DNA of 34,116 nt from UBA4615 sp046046245. GTDB lineage: Bacteria; Pseudomonadota; Gammaproteobacteria; Burkholderiales; Burkholderiaceae_E. Position numbers and translations under genes: made by a program. The notes beneath the pieces were generated by a model that saw only the letters and a list, made by a program, of their open reading frames with translations, was not told where the DNA came from and ran no database searches. Position 1 is the first letter of the stretch. Each line of letters opens with the position of its first letter. Shown here one piece after another: positions 22,110 to 30,068 of this stretch. Where the stretch lies: contig JBJOKE010000027.1 of assembly GCA_046046245.1 (NCBI GenBank), forward strand, positions 1 to 34,116, in the 5' to 3' direction.

Positions 22110-22787
22110 TCAGCGCAGCCCGGCCACCCAGGCGGCCACCGCACGCATCTCCGCGTCGGTGAGCCGCTGCGCGATCAGGTGCATCGACGCGTTGTCGTGG
22201 GTCTTCGCACGCGTGCCGAAGGTCTTCAGCTGGCGGACGACGTACTCGGGGTGCTGGCCGGCGAGCCGGGGCACCAGCGGCCCGCCGTGGCCGTCGGCGC
22301 CGTGGCAGGTGGCGCACGCGGGCACACCGGCGGGCAGGTTGCCGCCGTTCCAGAGCGCCTTGCCGGCGAAGGCGAGGCCGGGATCGCCGCTCGGGTGGGC
22401 CTGCGCCGGCCGCGACGCGTACCAGGCGCCGATCGCGGCGAAATCCTTCGGTTCGAGCTGCGCGACCACGCCCTGCATCGTCGCGTTGCGCCGCGCGCCC
22501 GAGCGGAAGGCGGCGAGCTGACGCGCCACGTAGTCGGCGTTCTGCGCCGCGAGCCGCGGGAACGCGGGCGTGGCGTTCTCACCGTCGGTCCCGTGGCAGA
22601 TCGCGCACTGGCCCTGCACCAGCGCCTCGATCCGGGCGGCCTCGTCGGCGCGCGCGCGCGGCGCCGTCGCGGTGGCGATCGCGATGGCCGCCGCGAACGT
22701 GGTCGCGCGGCGCGTCGCTGCCCCTCGGGCCGTGCCGACCGCCTGCACGCGGCCCCGAGCGCCCCGATGCACGGCGGGCCCGCTCAT
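22110..22787 (-). CDS. diheme c4-type cytochrome of the sox operon
   Basis: This is a predicted 225-residue periplasmic cytochrome with two similar halves. Long Arg-rich N-terminus and signal peptide (FAAAIAIATATAPRARA); heme 1 CAICH at 61-65 with likely Met104 ligand (NATMQG); heme 2 CATCH at 158-162 with likely Met202 (NASMHLIAQRLT). Both halves carry the c4 pattern PRLA-Q-YV-RQL. The start overlaps the soxB stop by 4 bases (ATGA), so it is the last gene of the sox operon. It probably takes electrons from SoxAX (and perhaps FccA) to a terminal oxidase. That is inferred from position and family. Confidence 0.9.
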   Translation of the reverse strand: MSGPAVHRGARGRVQAVGTARGAATRRATTFAAAIAIATATAPRARADEAARIEALVQGQCAICHGTDGENATPAFPRLAAQNADYVARQLAAFRSGARRNATMQGVVAQLEPKDFAAIGAWYASRPAQAHPSGDPGLAFAGKALWNGGNLPAGVPACATCHGADGHGGPLVPRLAGQHPEYVVRQLKTFGTRAKTHDNASMHLIAQRLTDAEMRAVAAWVAGLR

Positions 22788-24520
22788 TCGGCGAGCCCCG
22801 GATCGCCGGCCTGGCCGACGATCCGGGGGATGTTCGGCACCCGTGGCGACACGCGGCCGCCGCGAGCCTTCAGCCAGGCCTCGACCAGCTCCCAGACCGG
22901 CTTGGCCCCGGGCGCGCCGCGCGCCTCCTCGGACACGCCCGCCCAGCCGGCGACCCGGTAGCGGCGCGACGCGTCGAGCGGCTCGCCGCGCAGCCGCAGG
23001 TCCGAGATCCGCGCGCCCATCCGAGCGCCCGGCTCGATCGCGTAGGTCAGCCCGCCCGTGCGGACCATGTCGCCGCCCTGCTGGTAGTACGGATCCGGGT
23101 TGAACAGGTTGTCGGCCACGTCCTCGAGGACCGCCTTCACCTGCTCGCCGGTCATCTCGACAAGCGTTGCGTTCGGATAGGTGATCGCCATCTGGTCCAT
23201 CAGCGCCTCGCGGGTGATCGGCTCGCCCGGCAGCAGCGTACCGCCCCAGCGGAAGCCCGGCGAGAACGCGATGTCTGCGCCCTGCACGTCGATCAGCGCG
23301 TCGACGATCAGCTGGTCCCAGCTGCCGTTGAAGTTGCCGCGCCGCCAGAGCAGCCCGTCGGTGACCGCAAGCGTCTCGCCCAGCCGCGCCTCGAACGGCG
23401 CGCGCACGCGGCGGATCAGCGCGTCCATCTCCGGATCGGCGGGCAGCGCGTCGGCGAACACGGGCAGCAGCCGCCAGCGCGCATCGGCGACCCGCCCCCC
23501 CTTCACGTCCAGATCGAGGACGCCGAGGAACTTGCCGTGGCTGCCCGAGTTGACGACCAGCGTGCGGCCACCGGGGTTCGGCACCGGCACCGCGACAGGC
23601 ACCGCGTCGTGCGTGTGGCCGCCGAGGATCGCGTCGACACCGCGCAGCCGCGAGGCCAGCTTCAGGTCTACGTCCATGCCGTTGTGCGACAGCACGACCA
23701 CGACCCGCGCCCCCTTCGCACGCGCGTCGTCCACCGCCTGCTGCAGCTCGGCATCGCGGATGCCGAAGGTCCAGTCGGGCACCTGCCAGCGCGGGTTCGC
23801 GATCGGGGTGTAGGGGAAGGCCTGCCCGACCACCGCGATCGGCACGCCATTCACCTCGCGCAGCGTGAACGGCTCGAACACCGGGTCGCCGAAGTCGGCG
23901 GTGCGCACGTTCTGCGCGACGAAGTCGATCCGGCCGGCGAAGTCGCGCTCCACGACGCGCCGCACGCGCTCCGTGCCGTAGGTGAACTCCCAGTGGCCGG
24001 TCATCACGTCGACGCCGAGCGCCTTCTGCGCCTCGACCATGTCCTGGCCATCGGTCCACAGCGCGGTCGCCGAGCCCTGCCAGGTGTCGCCGCCGTCGAG
24101 CAGCAGCGCACCGGGGCGGCTCGCGCGCAGCCGCTTCACCAGCGTGGCGAGATGGGCGAAGCCGCCGACGCGGCCGTGGCGGCGCGCCGCGCGCTCGAAG
24201 TCGAGCGAGGTGAGCGCGTGCGCGAGCGGCGTGCCCCGCGGCACGCCGGCGGCCTTCAGCAGCGCATCGCCGGCGAGGTGCGGCCAGCGGCCGGACATCC
24301 CGGCCGCGCCGAGGTTCACGCTCGGCTCGCGGAACCACAGCGGGCGCAGCTGCGCGTGGCAGTCGGTCAGGTGCAGCAGCGCGACGTTGCCGAACGGCGG
24401 CAGGTCGTAGAGCCCGGCCGCGGCCGCGGTCGCATCGGCCTCGGCGTGCCGCCCGAGCGCGAGCCCGGCGAACGCGGCCGCACCGAGCACCTGCAGGAAC
24501 TCGCGACGCGACAGGTCCAT
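22784..24520 (-). CDS. soxB: SoxB, thiosulfohydrolase (S-sulfosulfanyl-SoxY hydrolase)
   Basis: This is a predicted 578-residue periplasmic dimanganese enzyme that hydrolyses the terminal sulfone group from SoxY-bound thiosulfate, releasing sulfate. Tat signal SRREFLQVLG at 4-13. Calcineurin-like/5'-nucleotidase metal motifs: LTDCHAQ with Asp53/His55, GGD with Asp145, the SoxB-typical MTGHWEFTYG at 173-182, SHNG at 278-281 and GGHTHD at 300-305. A C-terminal 5'-nucleotidase domain follows (YPNATLVEMTGEQVKAVLED, GGDMVRTGGLTYAI). The ATG at 24520 lies 17 bases after soxX and is fixed by the Tat motif. Length and motifs are typical. Confidence 0.97.
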   Translation of the reverse strand: MDLSRREFLQVLGAAAFAGLALGRHAEADATAAAAGLYDLPPFGNVALLHLTDCHAQLRPLWFREPSVNLGAAGMSGRWPHLAGDALLKAAGVPRGTPLAHALTSLDFERAARRHGRVGGFAHLATLVKRLRASRPGALLLDGGDTWQGSATALWTDGQDMVEAQKALGVDVMTGHWEFTYGTERVRRVVERDFAGRIDFVAQNVRTADFGDPVFEPFTLREVNGVPIAVVGQAFPYTPIANPRWQVPDWTFGIRDAELQQAVDDARAKGARVVVVLSHNGMDVDLKLASRLRGVDAILGGHTHDAVPVAVPVPNPGGRTLVVNSGSHGKFLGVLDLDVKGGRVADARWRLLPVFADALPADPEMDALIRRVRAPFEARLGETLAVTDGLLWRRGNFNGSWDQLIVDALIDVQGADIAFSPGFRWGGTLLPGEPITREALMDQMAITYPNATLVEMTGEQVKAVLEDVADNLFNPDPYYQQGGDMVRTGGLTYAIEPGARMGARISDLRLRGEPLDASRRYRVAGWAGVSEEARGAPGAKPVWELVEAWLKARGGRVSPRVPNIPRIVGQAGDPGLAE

Positions 24521-24537
24521 CGGGCGTGCGGAGGCAC

Positions 24538-25221
24538 TCAGTCGCGGTTGACCGGCGAGGCCGGGTCGAGCAGCAGCGCCATCAGATCCTTCAGCTGCGA
24601 CTCGTCGAGCAGGCCCGCATGCCCGAAGCGCGGCATCTGCGAGCAGGCGTTGTAGGCCCGCGCGTTCCACAGCTTGCCCCAGGTGTACTCGACGACCGGG
24701 CGCGCGGCCGACGACGACGGGTCGGCCACGCCGCGCAACCGGCCGTAGCCGTTCAGGCTCGGGCCGAGGGTGCCATGGGAGATCTCCGCCTTCGACAGCT
24801 CGTGGCAGTTGTAGCAGTTGCCGCCATTGGCCTGCGGCGCGGCCGACGCGTCGGTCCAGGTCATCCCGCGGCCGCTCTGCGCGAGCGCCTCGCCGCGCTT
24901 CCAGTCGCCGAGCCAGCGGCCGTCGGACGGCGGGCGGACCGTCATCCGCTGCGCGGCCTCGATGCGCCTCGAGAGCGCGTCGGGCAGCGGCATGCCCTCG
25001 GCCTTCGAGCAGGCCGCATCGGCCTCGTCCTGGCGGAGCCGCGCGACGGTGACGATGCCCTGGTCGCGGAACGAACCGCGCATCATCGCGGCCACGCGCT
25101 CGTCGAGCTGCGCGTCCCCCCCTCCGGCGGCGGAGCCGGCGCAGCCCGCGGCGGCGAGCGCGGCGAGCGCCGCGCAAGCCGCGGCGACGGGGGCGCGCGG
25201 GCGTCGGTCCGGTACGGTCAT
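24538..25221 (-). CDS. soxX: SoxX, monoheme cytochrome of SoxAX
   Basis: This is a predicted 227-residue periplasmic cytochrome. The N-terminal hydrophobic segment ends AAAGC (Cys27), so it may be a lipoprotein or simply cleaved. The heme motif is CYNCH at 136-140 within GGNCYNCHELSKAEISHGTL, followed by GPSLNGYG and the distal ligand Met196 in NACSQMPRFGH. SoxX pairs with SoxA to couple thiosulfate oxidatively to the SoxY cysteine. The ~100 residues before the heme contain a helical segment with one Cys (DAACSKAEG), making this longer than the smallest SoxX proteins. It starts 7 bases after soxA ends. Confidence 0.93.
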   Translation of the reverse strand: MTVPDRRPRAPVAAACAALAALAAAGCAGSAAGGGDAQLDERVAAMMRGSFRDQGIVTVARLRQDEADAACSKAEGMPLPDALSRRIEAAQRMTVRPPSDGRWLGDWKRGEALAQSGRGMTWTDASAAPQANGGNCYNCHELSKAEISHGTLGPSLNGYGRLRGVADPSSSAARPVVEYTWGKLWNARAYNACSQMPRFGHAGLLDESQLKDLMALLLDPASPVNRD

Positions 25222-25228
25222 CGTGTCC

Positions 25229-26035
25229 TCAGCGCTTGATGCCGGGCGCGACCGATTCGGCGCCCTTCGCGTTCACGCCCATGTAGACGCCGAGCGCGAC
25301 AGTGACCTCGGAGGCGTAGCCGGGGTAGGGGAAGCGCATCTGGCGGAAGCAGTCGTTCAGGCGCCGCTGCATCGACCAGAGCTCGCCGCTGCTGACCCGG
25401 TAGGCCGGCCACGCCGCGAAGCCGACGCCGTCGCCGGGATTGCCGGTGAGCCTGGGCAGGTCCTGCAGGCGGATCCGCTTGCCGTCCTCGCCGTGGCAGG
25501 TGGCGCAGGAGAAGTCGTGCGAACCCGCGCGGTAGAAGAACGCGCGCCGGCCGAGCTCGTACGTGGCCCGCTCCTCGGTGTGGCCCTGCGGCAGCTCGAA
25601 GCGCATCCCGCGGGACTCGGCCGCGATCCAGGCGACCAGGGCCTCCATGTCGCGCTGACCGCCACGGCCGAACGGCGCGTTCGCGATCTCGGCGGCCGGC
25701 AGGCCCTGCAGCGTCTCGATGCAGGACAGCAGCCGCGACTCGAGGTCCTGGACTCGGCCGGTGTCGGCGAACCAGCGGGGCAGCGTGACGAACGCGCCCT
25801 TGACGACGCCGGGCCCGCGCCCGAGGTCGCAGCGCTCGAGCGTGGCGGCGCGCGGGCCGCGCGGGGTCTTCCACAGCGTCTCGCCGCGCATCTCGAACAG
25901 CTCGGCCGGGTTGCCGTCCTCGAGCATCTTCCGGTACTCGGCGATGCCGTCTGCGGTCGATCGGCCCTGCGCGCCGGATGGTCCCGGCCACGCGGCGACG
26001 AGCACGAACGCCAGCGCGCCGGCGGTGCGTCTCAT
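25229..26035 (-). CDS. soxA: SoxA, single-heme type, L-cysteine S-thiosulfotransferase subunit
   Basis: This is a predicted 268-residue periplasmic protein. Signal peptide to ~residue 23 (ALAFVLVAAWPGPSGAQG). Only one heme motif is present, CATCH at 177-181 (DFSCATCHGEDGKRI). The N-terminal half, which carries a second heme in classical diheme SoxA, instead has Cys69 (ERCDLG) and Cys105 (RLLSCIE), a probable disulfide pair. The active-site cysteine ligand is Cys229 in RRLNDCFRQMRFPYPGY. Other family hallmarks: GVVKGAFVTLPRWFADTGRV and QDLESRLLSCIETLQG. The ATG at 26035 has GAGGAG upstream. It lies 89 bases after soxZ and 7 before soxX. Confidence 0.95.
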   Translation of the reverse strand: MRRTAGALAFVLVAAWPGPSGAQGRSTADGIAEYRKMLEDGNPAELFEMRGETLWKTPRGPRAATLERCDLGRGPGVVKGAFVTLPRWFADTGRVQDLESRLLSCIETLQGLPAAEIANAPFGRGGQRDMEALVAWIAAESRGMRFELPQGHTEERATYELGRRAFFYRAGSHDFSCATCHGEDGKRIRLQDLPRLTGNPGDGVGFAAWPAYRVSSGELWSMQRRLNDCFRQMRFPYPGYASEVTVALGVYMGVNAKGAESVAPGIKR

Positions 26036-26124
26036 GGGTCGGTGCTCCTCGTTCATCTCGTCGGCGCGGGCGAGCCTCCGGCGGTACCGGCGCGGGACCG
26101 CCGGGCCACCGTGTCGCCGGGCCG

Positions 26125-26436
26125 TCAGGCGACCGTCGCCTCGTCCGTCCGCCGGTCGCCCTTGTTGTCCGTCCAGGTGACCGAGACCTTGTCGCCGACC
26201 TTCGCACCCCGGACGGTGAACTGCAGGAACGGGTTCTTCGAGACCGCCGGGCCCCACTGCGCGGTCATCACCTGCCGGCCGTTCAGGTGCGCGGCCACCT
26301 CCTGGATGAACCAAGCGGGCACGAGCTTGCCGGACGCGTCCTTGCGCTGGCCGGTCTCCATCTCGTGGCTCATCAGCACGCGGACCACCGCCTTGTCGCC
26401 GGACACCTGGGCGCGGATGCGCATCGGATCGGACAT
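26125..26436 (-). CDS. soxZ: SoxZ, sulfur-carrier partner of SoxY
   Basis: This is a predicted 103-residue protein of family length, an immunoglobulin-like beta-sandwich without signal peptide (exported bound to SoxY). Features: MRIRAQVSGDKAVVRVLMSH, EMETGQRKDASGKLVPAWFI, QEVAAHLNGRQVMTAQWGPA and VSKNPFLQFTVRGAKVGDKV, all characteristic of SoxZ. An AGGAG sits upstream of the ATG. It starts 22 bases after soxY. Confidence 0.96.
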   Translation of the reverse strand: MSDPMRIRAQVSGDKAVVRVLMSHEMETGQRKDASGKLVPAWFIQEVAAHLNGRQVMTAQWGPAVSKNPFLQFTVRGAKVGDKVSVTWTDNKGDRRTDEATVA

Positions 26437-26458
26437 GGAACGCTCCTGTGATGTGCGG

Positions 26459-26929
26459 TCAGCCGCCGCAGCCGCCGAGGGTGACCTTGACTTCCTTCTT
26501 CGCGAAGAGCGCGCGACCGTCGCCGGTCAGCGCGACCGCGAACACGTCGGACGACTGCCCCATCTTCACTCGGGTGCCGAAGCTCGGCTCGACCGCGTCG
26601 CTCACGTCGAAGGCGGCAGCCAGCGTGTTCGGGTTCTTCTCGACGAGCACGAGCAGCCGGCGCACGCCGGCGGCCGTGCTCGCGACGGTGATCGGCACGA
26701 CGGCGCCGTTCTCGGCGATGTCGGGTGCGGTCAGCTGAACGTCCCGGCTCTCGACCGGCGCGGACGCGCCGAGCGCCTTCATCAGCTCGGCGACGGTCTT
26801 GGCCTCGAACGCGGCCTTGTTCCACGCGCCGGCCTGCTGGGCAGACGCGGTGCGGGGCAGCCAGCCGGCCGCGGCGAGCGCGGCAGCCACGCGGGCGGCG
26901 TCGCCCAGCATCTTCCTGCGGGTGGTCAC
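26459..26929 (-). CDS. soxY: SoxY, sulfur-carrier protein
   Basis: This is a predicted 156-residue protein that carries sulfur intermediates covalently on the cysteine of its C-terminal GGCGG, visible as VTLGGCGG immediately before the stop. Tat signal TTRRKMLGDAARVAAALAAA; mature start near AQQ; beta-rich core (VVPITVASTAAGVRRLLVLV, FDVSDAVEPSFGTRVKMGQS). Start: a GTG at 26929 with GAGGAGAGA upstream. In-frame ATGs at 26959 and 26956 would overlap the putative -10 box, so I prefer GTG. First gene of soxYZAXB and a diheme cytochrome, divergent from the HDOD-GAF gene. Its promoter region carries a perfect 14-bp palindrome. Confidence 0.95.
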   Translation of the reverse strand: MTTRRKMLGDAARVAAALAAAGWLPRTASAQQAGAWNKAAFEAKTVAELMKALGASAPVESRDVQLTAPDIAENGAVVPITVASTAAGVRRLLVLVEKNPNTLAAAFDVSDAVEPSFGTRVKMGQSSDVFAVALTGDGRALFAKKEVKVTLGGCGG

Positions 26930-26954
26930 GGACTCTCTCCTCGTCGAACCGGAC

Positions 26955-26960
26955 ATCATA
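26955..26960 (-). promoter_or_regulatory. putative -10 box of the sox operon
   Basis: On the minus strand TATGAT (5 of 6 to consensus) would place transcription start near 26948, leaving a short leader with the GAGGAGAGA ribosome site before the soxY GTG. No good -35 is visible at the right distance, which fits an activator-dependent promoter. Confidence 0.45.
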
Positions 26961-26984
26961 GACGAGCGACCATCCGCCCTTCGC

Positions 26985-26998
26985 GCATGTGCACATGC
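26985..26998. promoter_or_regulatory. 14-bp perfect palindrome, candidate operator of the sox operon
   Basis: GCATGTGCACATGC is identical to its reverse complement and is centred about 43 bases upstream of the inferred sox transcription start, the position for a class II activator. It also lies between two divergent genes, so it could control both. No matching regulator gene is in the window. Confidence 0.5.
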
Positions 26999-27137
26999 CG
27001 GGAAGTAGGCAAGCCGGCCGTCCGCGCCCCGCGGTCGCCCGATCAGACGTGGCGCGGCCGGGCTGTTCGTCGCGTCGTCGCGGCCGACGGCCGTCATCAT
27101 CGCCGCGACCCATGCCCTCCCCGCGAAGGCTCCGCGC

Positions 27138-28694
27138 TTGGCCACGCCCGAGTTCCTGGAACGGATCCGCGACGCGCTGCGCGAGGACCAGGCGCTGCCC
27201 GCGCTCGGGCAGTCGGTCGCGACCGTGTCGCGCATGGCGCAGGGCGAGTCCGATACCGTGGCGCAGCTCGCGCGGGCGATCCTGTCCGACGCGTCGCTGA
27301 CACGACGTCTGCTGCGCTGCGCGAACTCGCCGCTCTACCGGATCCCGGACGCGGCACCGGTCACCACCGTGTCGCGCGCGCTGGTGCTGCTCGGCTTCGA
27401 CCGGGTGCGGTCGCTCGCGCTGTCGATGATCCTGATCGACTCGCTGGTCGACGGACCGCGCAGCCGCGCGGTGCTGCGCGAGTTCAGCCAGGCGCTCGGC
27501 GCCGCATCGGTCGCGCGCTGCACCTTGCTGCGGCGCTGGCCGGCCTGCGCGGAGGAGGCTGCGATCGGCGCGCTGTTGCGCAACGTCGGACGGCTGATCG
27601 CGTCGATCCACGTGCCCGAGGCGGTCGCGGCGGTCCGCGCCGCAGCGGGCGACGCGGCCTTCGAGCACGCGACGGCGAAGCGGATCATCGGTCGCGGCTA
27701 CGACGAGCTGTCGCTCGAGATCGTCGCGGGCTGGGGGCTGCCGACGCGCATCCGGCAGTCGCTGGAGCCCATGCCGCCGCGTCCCTCGCCGCCGCGGCAA
27801 TCGCTGGAGTGGGTCCGGCTCGCGTCCTCGTTCGGCGACGACTCGGCGAGTCTGGCGAGGCGCCACGGCCCGGCCGCTCGGCACCTGACCGTGTCGGCGC
27901 TTCAGCACCGGTACGGCGAGGCGCTGGCGATGGACGCCGACGCGATCGCCGATCTGCTCGCGCAGGCCCACCGCGAGACGCTGCTGCTCGCGAAGGCGCT
28001 GGGCCTGGGCTCGGTGGTCGCGGAGACGCTCGGCGCGGCACCCGCCGTGGCGGGCGGCTCGGGCCCGGTGGCCGGGATCGGCGCAGACGGCGCGGCCGCG
28101 ACGATCGGTGCCCCATCGGTCCCCGCCGACGGCGGCCTCACGGCCGGGGCCGCGAAGGCCGCGACCGGCGCCGCGCACCGTCGCCTGCTGTCCTCGCTCA
28201 CCCTGCTGTCGGACGCGCTCGCCGAGGCCCGCGGGCTCGGCCGCGTCGTGCAGATCGCCACCGATGCGCTGCACGACGCGCTCGGCGCGGATCGCGTCGT
28301 CTACTTCGTCCGCGACGACGCGGCCGCCGTCTACCGGCCGCGCGCCGCCGCCGGCATCGCGATCTCCCTGCTGCGCGGCCGGATCGCGATGCCGCTGCAG
28401 TTCGCACCCGACCTGTTCCACGCGGCGCTCGCGCGCGGCGCCGACCTGCACCTCGCCGACACCTCGGCCGATACGGTGCGCACCAGGCTGCCGCAGTGGC
28501 ACGCCCACGCCTTCCCGTCGGCCCGCGGCGTCCTGCTGCTGCCGGTGAGGGTCGAGGACCGTCCGATGGGCTTCTTCTACGTCGACCGCGACGCGGCTGG
28601 CGCGCCGCCGCCCGACGCCGAGCGTGCCGAGGCGATCCGGCTGCTGCGCGACCAGGTGGTGCTGGCGCTTCGGGCCGAACCCACGACGCGCTGA
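27138..28694 (+). CDS. HDOD domain protein with C-terminal GAF domain
   Basis: This is a predicted 518-residue cytoplasmic signalling protein. Residues ~5-215 are an HDOD domain: FLERIRDALREDQALPALGQ, then ILSDASLTRRLLRCANSPLY, VSRALVLLGFDRVRSLALSM and AAIGALLRNVGRLIA, where the catalytic HD of true phosphohydrolases is absent as expected for HDOD. An Ala/Gly-rich linker (~310-345) leads to a GAF-like domain (~350-515: LSDALAEARGLGRVVQIATD, ALHDALGADRVVYFVRDD, VLLLPVRVEDRPMGFFYVDR). HDOD proteins regulate motility, c-di-GMP signalling or stress. Start: TTG at 27138 with GAAGG upstream; no in-frame ATG fits the family N-terminus. Divergent from soxY across 208 bases. Confidence 0.85.
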   Translation: MATPEFLERIRDALREDQALPALGQSVATVSRMAQGESDTVAQLARAILSDASLTRRLLRCANSPLYRIPDAAPVTTVSRALVLLGFDRVRSLALSMILIDSLVDGPRSRAVLREFSQALGAASVARCTLLRRWPACAEEAAIGALLRNVGRLIASIHVPEAVAAVRAAAGDAAFEHATAKRIIGRGYDELSLEIVAGWGLPTRIRQSLEPMPPRPSPPRQSLEWVRLASSFGDDSASLARRHGPAARHLTVSALQHRYGEALAMDADAIADLLAQAHRETLLLAKALGLGSVVAETLGAAPAVAGGSGPVAGIGADGAAATIGAPSVPADGGLTAGAAKAATGAAHRRLLSSLTLLSDALAEARGLGRVVQIATDALHDALGADRVVYFVRDDAAAVYRPRAAAGIAISLLRGRIAMPLQFAPDLFHAALARGADLHLADTSADTVRTRLPQWHAHAFPSARGVLLLPVRVEDRPMGFFYVDRDAAGAPPPDAERAEAIRLLRDQVVLALRAEPTTR

Positions 28695-28709
28695 CGCGCG
28701 CTGCGCGGC

Positions 28710-29921
28710 TCAGTGGAAGTGCGTGCCCTCGGGCTCCGCGTCCTCGGGCATCTCGGCGTGGACGATCTCGCCGACGTGGTTCGGATAGAGCGGCACGCCG
28801 CAGTCCTCGCAGTACTCGGGCTCGGTGAGCTCGGACCACGTCCGCATCTCGGTCACGCCCGCCTCGCGCAGCGTCTCGCGGATCCGATCGAGCGGCGACG
28901 GCTCGTCGGCCTCGCTCTCGGCGCCCAGCAGCGGCCAGACCACGCCCTGCGCCACGTCCTCGTCGTCGCCCACCGACAGGCCGATCCGGTATTCGTCGAC
29001 GCGGTCGTCGCCGAAGGGGGCCACGGTGGCCTTGATCGATTCGGGTTCCAGGTCGAGCGCGTGCGTGAGGAAGTGGACCGCCGCCTTGATCGCATACGGC
29101 CGAACCCTGCGGTCGGCCTCGCGCAGGTTGATGTGGTAGGCGTCGGGCAGCAGGCACTCGAAGCCGCAGCCCGGCAGCAGCGATTCGATCGACGGCCGCG
29201 CCTGCGCGATCCACTGCTCGAGGCAGGCCACGCGCGACGCATGGTCGCTCGACTCCGGCTGCTGCCAGCGGAACAGCGGCGCATCCTGCGGCGCGGCCAC
29301 CGCGGCGACGAGGAAGCGGCCGTCGGCCAGCATCTCCGCGGTCTCGGGCAGCGACTTCGGCTCGATCCGCGGCGAGGTGCCGCCGGCGACGAGCGCCGCC
29401 TGGCCGAGGCGGCGGGTCAGCCGACGCAGTTCGCCGAAGTCGCGCGGCAGCTGGTCGACGCTGTAGAGCGTCGACGCCATCCGGAAGCGGACATCGCGGG
29501 CCAGCACGTGCGCCTGCCAGTGGGCCGACAGCGCGAGTGCGGTCTCCGCCGGGATCGCGCCCGACGGGATCCGGAAGCGCGTCCAGGCGACCACCGGCGC
29601 GACCACCAGCAGCACTTCCCAGCGCGCGCCCTCGTGCTCGAGCACCACCGACTCGGCGGCGGTCTCGACCGCCTCGATCAGCGCGCCATAGGCCTCGCCG
29701 TCGGTCTGGTTCAGCCGGTCGAGCGCATCGTGGATCGACTGGGGGTGACCGGTGTCGAGCAGCCGCTCGATCCGTTGCGCGAGCTGCCCCTCCCAGTAGC
29801 GGTCCTCGACCCGGCTGCCGGAGTTCGAGAGCCCGAGCGCGGCTGCGACGAGCCGCTCGGCATCGGCCGACAGGTGGGCTTTTCGGTCGCGGCCGGTGCG
29901 GGCGTGGCGGGTTTCTTTCAC
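28710..29921 (-). CDS. DUF2863 family protein
   Basis: This is a predicted 403-residue cytoplasmic protein of a family found in Burkholderiales. Recognisable stretches are LSADAERLVAAALGLSNSGS, VEDRYWEGQLAQRIERLLDT, then VVAPVVAWTRFRIPSGAIPA, QLPRDFGELRRLTRRLGQAA, and a C-terminal Cys pair in YCEDCGVPLYPNHVGEIVHA that may bind metal. Start: a GTG at 29921 nine bases after AGGA; the sequence upstream in frame is not coding-like. A TAAAAT box lies about 50 bases upstream. The function is unknown. It converges on the HDOD-GAF gene with 15 bases between stops. Confidence 0.85.
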   Translation of the reverse strand: MKETRHARTGRDRKAHLSADAERLVAAALGLSNSGSRVEDRYWEGQLAQRIERLLDTGHPQSIHDALDRLNQTDGEAYGALIEAVETAAESVVLEHEGARWEVLLVVAPVVAWTRFRIPSGAIPAETALALSAHWQAHVLARDVRFRMASTLYSVDQLPRDFGELRRLTRRLGQAALVAGGTSPRIEPKSLPETAEMLADGRFLVAAVAAPQDAPLFRWQQPESSDHASRVACLEQWIAQARPSIESLLPGCGFECLLPDAYHINLREADRRVRPYAIKAAVHFLTHALDLEPESIKATVAPFGDDRVDEYRIGLSVGDDEDVAQGVVWPLLGAESEADEPSPLDRIRETLREAGVTEMRTWSELTEPEYCEDCGVPLYPNHVGEIVHAEMPEDAEPEGTHFH

Positions 29922-29968
29922 GGGGAGGATTCCTGGCGGCCCCGGCCGGACGGCGGGACGGACCCGGG

Positions 29969-29974
29969 ATTTTA
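29969..29974 (-). promoter_or_regulatory. putative -10 box of the DUF2863 gene
   Basis: On the minus strand TAAAAT (5 of 6 to consensus) lies about 48 bases before the GTG at 29921, a rare AT-only patch here. No -35 was recognised. Confidence 0.35.
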
Positions 29975-30045
29975 CCGGATCACCCGAGGTCGTCCCGATG
30001 GGCGGCGATTCGACGCAGGGGTCGACTTCGGCGGGCTCGCCGGGT

Positions 30046-30062
30046 GATCCGCCGCCCGGATC
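30046..30062 (-). terminator. short hairpin after dnaQ
   Basis: GATCCG (30046-30051) pairs with CGGATC (30057-30062) around a 5-base loop, 6 bases past the dnaQ stop in the direction of transcription. The stem is short and lacks a T-run. Confidence 0.3.
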
Positions 30063-30068
30063 CGGCAC

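Noticed and set aside
26956..26959. ATG starts of soxY at 26959/26956
   Set aside because: They overlap the best -10 box, while the GTG at 26929 has a strong ribosome site and gives a normal Tat signal; kept only as an alternative.
24818..28828. Very long plus-strand open frame (over 1300 codons) across the sox genes
   Set aside because: Antisense to soxX, soxA, soxZ and soxY, which have diagnostic motifs; its composition is Arg/Ala/Gly-rich as expected from a shadow frame in GC-rich DNA. Only the sox genes are called.
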